From contig SJOL01004250.1 of NCBI GenBank assembly GCA_004794785.1, positions 54,585-118,584 on the forward strand: a stretch of 64,000 nucleotides of DNA, in the 5' to 3' direction. The stretch comes from Opisthorchis felineus. Its lineage: Eukaryota; Platyhelminthes; Trematoda; Opisthorchiida; Opisthorchiidae. This document shows positions 59,647-64,000 of this stretch, piece after piece. The translations under genes were made by a program, and so were the position numbers. Numbering within the stretch: position 1 is the first letter of the stretch; every line of letters starts with the position of its first letter. Under the pieces are notes generated by a model. That model was given only the letters and a program-made list of their open reading frames with translations, did not search any database and was not told the DNA's origin.

Positions 59647-60760
59647 GAGGAACTCCTGCTCCCTTGTATCTACAATGTTCAGTTTACTTTCAACAATCAA
59701 ATTTATTGACAGAAGGAGGGGGTCGCGATGGGGTCTCTTTTAGGTCCCATGTTGGCAGATTTTTTCGTGGCCAAACTGGAGACTCAAAAATTAGGCGCAC
59801 TCATTGCACGGTTAGCATTGTATCGTCGCTACGTGGACGATATTTTCGACGACGAAACTATCAGCACAACAGACGTGCTAAGCAGTTTCAATTCAGTTCA
59901 TACTAATATCAAGGTTACTATCGAGTCCGAACAGAACGGACAGTTAAGTTTCCTTGATTTCAATGTTAAAAGGAAGACTGACGGGACCATAAAACGCAAG
60001 GTCCAAAGAAAGCAAACGTGGAAGGGTCAGGATATTCACTTCGACAGCTTCGTTCCGTTACAACAAAAGCGTAATCTGATTAGATGCCTGACTGAGAAAG
60101 CAATGAAGGTATGCTTCCCCGACTGTCTAGAAGAGGAACTAAAGTCCTTGGGACGCACATTCCTGCAGAACGGATATCCTGAAAAGTTCGTACTCAAAAC
60201 TATGGAATCTGTTAAGCCCAAACCCACACAATGTTCTGTTAGGAAGAAGCCAGTCTACATGAGGCTCCCATTCAAAGGTGATCCGGTTGCTGAACTAATT
60301 ACCAGAAGGCTTAGAAACTCTGTTGATCCGACATACTTGGCTGTTAATCTGTGTTTGAGCTTCAACTCCAGCCCCACTATCAGTTTCCGCTTGAAGGACA
60401 AACTGCCACGTTCTACCACCAGCTTTTGTGTGTACTCATTTGTATGCTCGTGCCGAGCATCATACGTTGATCGTACGACAATGCAATTGTCGGACAGAAT
60501 GCGAGAACACAATCCCGTGTCTCTGAGTGGTAGTTGGAAGAAACCAGGCTCAAGTGTGATTGCACCACATTTGGCCAAAACCAGTCATGTCATCCCCAAG
60601 CATTCACTGTCATATACCGGGTACCTCTGAACCGATCACGTCTGGTACGATCCAGACTACTATCAATCGCAGAGGCGATTGGAATCCGACTGCTGGATCC
60701 ACAAGTGTGAGTCCAAAAGATACTTGTGCGACCTCTGAACTTGAACCGGCCTGCGAAAAA
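59647..60760 (+). pseudogene. Penelope-like element (PLE), 5'-truncated: RT end and GIY-YIG endonuclease
   Basis: The frame enters inside the RT with EELLLPCIYNVQFTFNNQIY, a TGA at 59707-59709, then QKEGVAMGSLLGPMLADFF and the catalytic YVDD (59830-59841). Then come SEQNGQLSFLDFNVKRK and a Lys/Arg-rich linker (about 59985-60300) typical of PLEs. The GIY-YIG endonuclease follows: FCVYSFVCSCRASYVDRTT, then LSDRMREH. The frame stops at 60630. The endonuclease C-terminus continues in another frame from 60609 (VIYRVPLNRSRLVRSRL, then LLSIAEAIGIRLLDPQV) with the Glu of that motif. The YIG triad is YVD here, changing the conserved Gly to Asp. PLE RTs resemble telomerase; this copy cannot act. Confidence 0.85.
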
Positions 60761-61235
60761 TCCGGTCCCACAAGCCTGTCTGACATGGACGTCACTTACC
60801 TGATCCCGTGACCCATTGACCTACCCCTCTTTCTAACCCCCTTCCTTTGATTTACATTTCTCCAAAATGTGTATACCCCCAATTTTAACCTTTTTCACGT
60901 GATTTCTGGTACCATATAAATTTGTGATGTATTAGGCAAGAGGAACAATCACAGAAAACAAGCTTTTTTCGCTACCTTCGTTGTTCTTATTGAATTTTGT
61001 GATAGATTTCAATGCTAGAGATGGTCACCAATCTGGAGTTGGACTGATGAATTACAATAATCAAAGTATTTTATTTGTATGTGCAGCTCTGAAACCAAGA
61101 TTTCTGGAAGAGCCCGTATAGCCCGTAGATTCATCCAAGGAGTAAGAGACGATATCTAATTGGTCATGTAACTGTCCAAGAAAGAAAATTCCAGCTTTTG
61201 CTCACCAGACTGATAAGAAAAGTTCAATGTATATT
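60761..61235. other. 3' flank of the PLE
   Basis: Degraded PLE sequence may run to about 60810. Nothing else recognised before the hammerhead-bearing repeat. Confidence 0.45.
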
Positions 61236-61465
61236 CGTAATGCACTACTCATAAGGTTGCTGAAAATTCTTAGACAGCCCACGACCGGTTTCGCCCTTCT
61301 TGGGGCTCATCAGGTAGGCGCAGTCCCCGAGTTTCCGTCAATCTTATGTTCTACTTGAAACCAAATTGCACGAAATTGGCAAAATACACTCATTTGCAAA
61401 CAAATTTGGTTTTGCGAGAGACTCACCTGGAACCCAGCTGAATCTCTCGTTTGTGATGTCCTGAG
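61236..61465 (-). repeat. Hammerhead-bearing repeat, copy 1 (reference copy)
   Basis: This repeat of about 230 bp is read on the minus strand. It starts with AACGAGAGATTCAGCTGG, passes through AACATAAGATTGACGGAAAC, contains the hammerhead at 61325-61273, and ends AATTTTCAGCAACCTTATGA. Related copies lie at 28735-28900, 35590-35800, 35865-35945 and 44470-44640. No protein is encoded. Its relation to the PLE 500 bp away, on the opposite strand, is unproven. Confidence 0.8.
61273..61325 (-). ncRNA. Hammerhead ribozyme, apparently complete
   Basis: On the minus strand the order is stem I 5' strand (GAC, internal loop TGC, GCCTAC), core CTGATGA (61313-61307), stem II GCCC with loop CAAGAA and GGGC, and core GAA (61292-61290). 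A palindromic ACCGGT forms stem III. Next come the cleavage position C17 (61283) and the stem I 3' strand GTGGGC, T, GTC. Every invariant hammerhead core base is present, and stems I and II are fully paired with one G-U pair. Stem III has no loop, so the RNA would have to pair with a second copy or a tandem copy. Such minimal palindromic stems are known from retrotransposon hammerheads. The expected reaction is self-cleavage after C17. Confidence 0.8.
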
Positions 61466-61960
61466 ATGGGGCACGTACACATATAAAAAGCTGTACTATC
61501 GGGGAAAAACAAGTTAAGAAGTTGGACGTTTAAAAAAACTAAAGACTGTGTAATTCTGGTGGCATTTCAAGAGGTGCCAGCGAAAACAGTTTCAGTATCA
61601 ACCCTCAGAATCGCACTAGATTAAAAATAAAAGGTAATGAGGAGACAGACCCACGAAGCAGGACTGAAGCCAGTTTGCTTAAGAAATCAACAAGTCATTA
61701 TTGGTTTGGAAGAAATTACGTTGCAGTTTCATCTGCGGCTGATCACAAGGTTGTATGTTTCCCAAGAGCGTTTGCCAAAAGAACTAATCACACAAAAGGT
61801 TGATGTGAGTAAGAGAGGACTGAGGAGGAGAAATTAAGTGAAAATTTCAGTCTTTGGTGTTCGACGTAGCACTGCAGAAAGTCCGCGTAACTCGAACCAA
61901 CTATTCTACGACACCCGAAATAATTATTCGCATACCAACTTTAAGGATGGATTACTTGAA
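61466..61960. other. Unrecognised sequence after the hammerhead repeat
   Basis: Nothing recognised apart from short open frames. Confidence 0.4.
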
Positions 61961-61974
61961 TGAAAAACTTAATT

Positions 61975-62290
61975 CTTCACACAACCCATCACCCCGGTGG
62001 AAGTCGAATGGGACCAACACGTTCGAACGCCGCCCATGGAAACGAGGGATTTCCCGCTAAACTGTTCAAACCTGATGGGCAATGGCTATACGACGAAGTT
62101 TTCCACTTAGTCCAATCGATTTGTGAAGCTGCAGATATGTCCTCAGAACTATGAGGATGCTGCAGTATTGCTCAAGTTTCAAATGAAAGCAAGTCGAAGG
62201 AGGATAGAGTATCACTGACGAATCAGCCTACGTCCCATGTCTGGCTAGACATTGGGTCCTACTTTGGATACAGAGATTTCGGATGAAAGA
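61975..62290 (+). pseudogene. Possible non-LTR reverse transcriptase fragment
   Basis: The frame HGNEGFPAKLFKPDGQWLYD followed by VFHLVQSICEAADMSSEL resembles the start of LINE reverse transcriptases (a G-x-D-G-I-P-A-E-L-F-K pattern, then an I-W-E-A-like helix). After a frameshift, AAVLLKF and EYH*RISLRP recall the I-x-x-x-F-K-K and YRGISL steps. It is too short and damaged to assign a clade. Confidence 0.4.
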
Positions 62291-63898
62291 TTTCGCATGA
62301 ACTCCTCCCACATCTACCTGCTTATTTTGGTTTTGAATATGTTTGTAAATCAGGACACAAAGGTACATATATGTGCAGCAAGAAGATATACACTGCGATC
62401 AATCTTACCAACCGCCGTGATATCACAGAACGCCAGATGGTTTCAAGATGTGCGTTCGGAAATAACGGTTGGGTGACTCAAAGACATACTGAGTTAAAGT
62501 CAGACAGCCAAAAAAGCAACCATAGTCATCACCAAGGTAACGTTATTTTGTAATGAATAATAATTTAAACACAAGCTTGACTGCTGCTGCTGCTTGACCA
62601 GTGCCGCCTCACCGAATGTTAGGTCAACCGAGCTTTTGTGCCACGTAGCAGAACCGTGAAAGAGTTACTCGGCTTTGGATCTCAACCTGTCTCAGTCGCT
62701 TGTCTGGCGAGTGGTGAAGACATAATTCTTGTTTTCTTGTTTCTGGTGGTAGTTATTTATCCCTTGACTTAGACGCCAAACTGTTCTTCCTTGGCGTCTG
62801 TCATCATAGCTTCGGATCCATCGGTCAAGAAAATCTGAGATGGCACGTCAGTAGTTCTACAGGCTGATTCTGTGAACCAGACTACCCGAGTCAATGAACG
62901 GGGATGGAGTTCGGCAGCTGGTTAAATACTATGTAATTTAGGCACCAGTTTTCTCACGCATATCTTTGGCTAGAGGATGGTTTTTTAATGCCAGTGTAAA
63001 GGATAGTCCTTTTTTCTGTCTTTGATACTGCCGGCTTTTCCGCATATTTCTTGCCATGAATGTGAACGAAGCGTTCCAGTTACTTATTGGCCAATGAAAT
63101 TTAGCTTAAAAAACTGATTGTCAGTTGAACTCATGACCATGGCAGATTCGCTTTGCTTCAGAAACATCAACGGTCGGCGTATATAGAGTCATCGTATTGT
63201 AAACCGGAGTCATAAACGACTTGTTGGACGATTACAGCCACGATGCGCTCAGGGATTAGGCACTCATTGGGTTGACTAATACTAAACGTCAGTTCTCCAG
63301 AAGTTTGTGGATTCGAAAGCAGGTTGATCCACAGATGATGCGACGGTTGGAATGAGTGAATCATGCAACACAAGAGCATAACCCTAAATAAAGGCTAACA
63401 CGGAGAATTGAAAAATCATCTGCGGGGCTCCAGGTGAGCTTCAGAAACAGCCATTTTCATTTTAGATCAGGGGAACCCCTTACTCTGGATGCAGACATGT
63501 CAAAAATATCTGATTTTACATCAAGCAACGAACAGGAAAGTCCCCAATTCGTGTAGGTACTTGTATGAGCAGAATATGGAAAGTTTGGGTGAACTATCCA
63601 CAATCCACAGCAATAAACTCACAGAAATGAAAAACAATAAACCCCCTCACCTGTTTGCTTTGTTTATCCATGGCAACCTAAGCGGTACTTCTTGGGTAGC
63701 CTCCATCCTGTAAGGTAGCAGAGGGTGATGTTGTCCGGGGTAAGTGCTGTACTATACTAATGTTGGGAGGGAATGACGGAACACACCAGCATCTAGGTGT
63801 TTATTACGACTCTATTGCCATTACAGTGCCACCCTAGCCCCGAGTGACTGGTGCCTGTCAGATTCACAGACTCATACAATGTAGCACACCCAGCTCCC

Positions 63899-63900
<2 letters not shown>
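62291..63900. other. Intergenic, nothing recognised
   Basis: Short open frames only; no repeat identified. Confidence 0.4.

Positions 63901-63901
<1 letters not shown>

Positions 63902-63931
<30 letters not shown>
63902..63931. repeat. (TA)n microsatellite
   Basis: About 15 uninterrupted TA units near the right edge. Confidence 0.98.
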
Positions 63932-63933
<2 letters not shown>

Positions 63934-64000
63934 TTATGGAAAGGGATGATTGTAATGGAAAACATTATCTCCTGTTTTGCAGCGCTCACATACTGAGTGC

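Noticed and set aside
1..64000. Bacterial-type systems (operons, CRISPR, phage, secretion)
   Set aside because: The introns, retrotransposons and codon layout are eukaryotic throughout; no repeat-spacer array or operon was found.

Overview
This window looks like gene-poor eukaryotic DNA from a flatworm, most likely a trematode. The reasons are one long host gene with GT-AG introns, large introns, moderately AT-rich non-coding DNA, and a repeat set typical of flukes: R2-clade and RTE-clade non-LTR elements, a Ty3/Gypsy element, a Penelope-like element (PLE) and tRNA-derived SINEs. I see no bacterial operons, CRISPR array or rRNA gene. The species cannot be named from sequence alone.

Positions 1-22,000 are the 5' half of one minus-strand gene for an ABCG-family half-transporter, closest to ABCG2. 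Four ABC-domain exons are unmistakable: Walker A (12987-13046), exon to the Q-loop (7991-8105), helical subdomain (1684-1836), and signature plus Walker B (1314-1471). The exon before them (18715-19361) carries the start of the ABC domain behind a long Ser/Pro-rich stretch. Two further upstream exons (20735-21106 and 21195-21755) are proposed because their reading frames and splice phases join without a break. All splice sites are GT-AG and every phase matches. The rest of the nucleotide-binding domain and the membrane domain lie to the left, outside the window. An antisense R2-clade retrotransposon (about 2.64-6.1 kb) sits in the 6.2-kb intron between the helical-subdomain and Q-loop exons.

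Positions 22,586-26,355 are an RTE-clade LINE, degraded but full-length in outline, flanked by a perfect 12-bp target-site duplication and ending in a GAT-rich tandem tail. A second fragment of the same family, the 5' end only, lies at 49,989-50,405. Beside it is a decayed Ty3/Gypsy element (50,885-54,676) with short matching terminal repeats and defects in gag, protease, reverse transcriptase/RNase H and integrase. A 5'-truncated PLE with a GIY-YIG endonuclease lies at 59,647-60,760.

The least obvious signal is a dispersed repeat of about 200-230 bp that encodes a hammerhead ribozyme. The copy at 61,236-61,465 (minus) folds into a complete hammerhead: both core strands, stems I and II, a palindromic stem III and a cleavage site. 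Damaged relatives lie at about 28.8, 35.6-35.9 and 44.5 kb. A separate family of tRNA-derived SINEs has copies near 31.8-32.0, 32.7-32.9 and 38.0-38.2 kb. Most of the remainder from 26.4 to 64 kb is intergenic DNA in which I recognise no gene.
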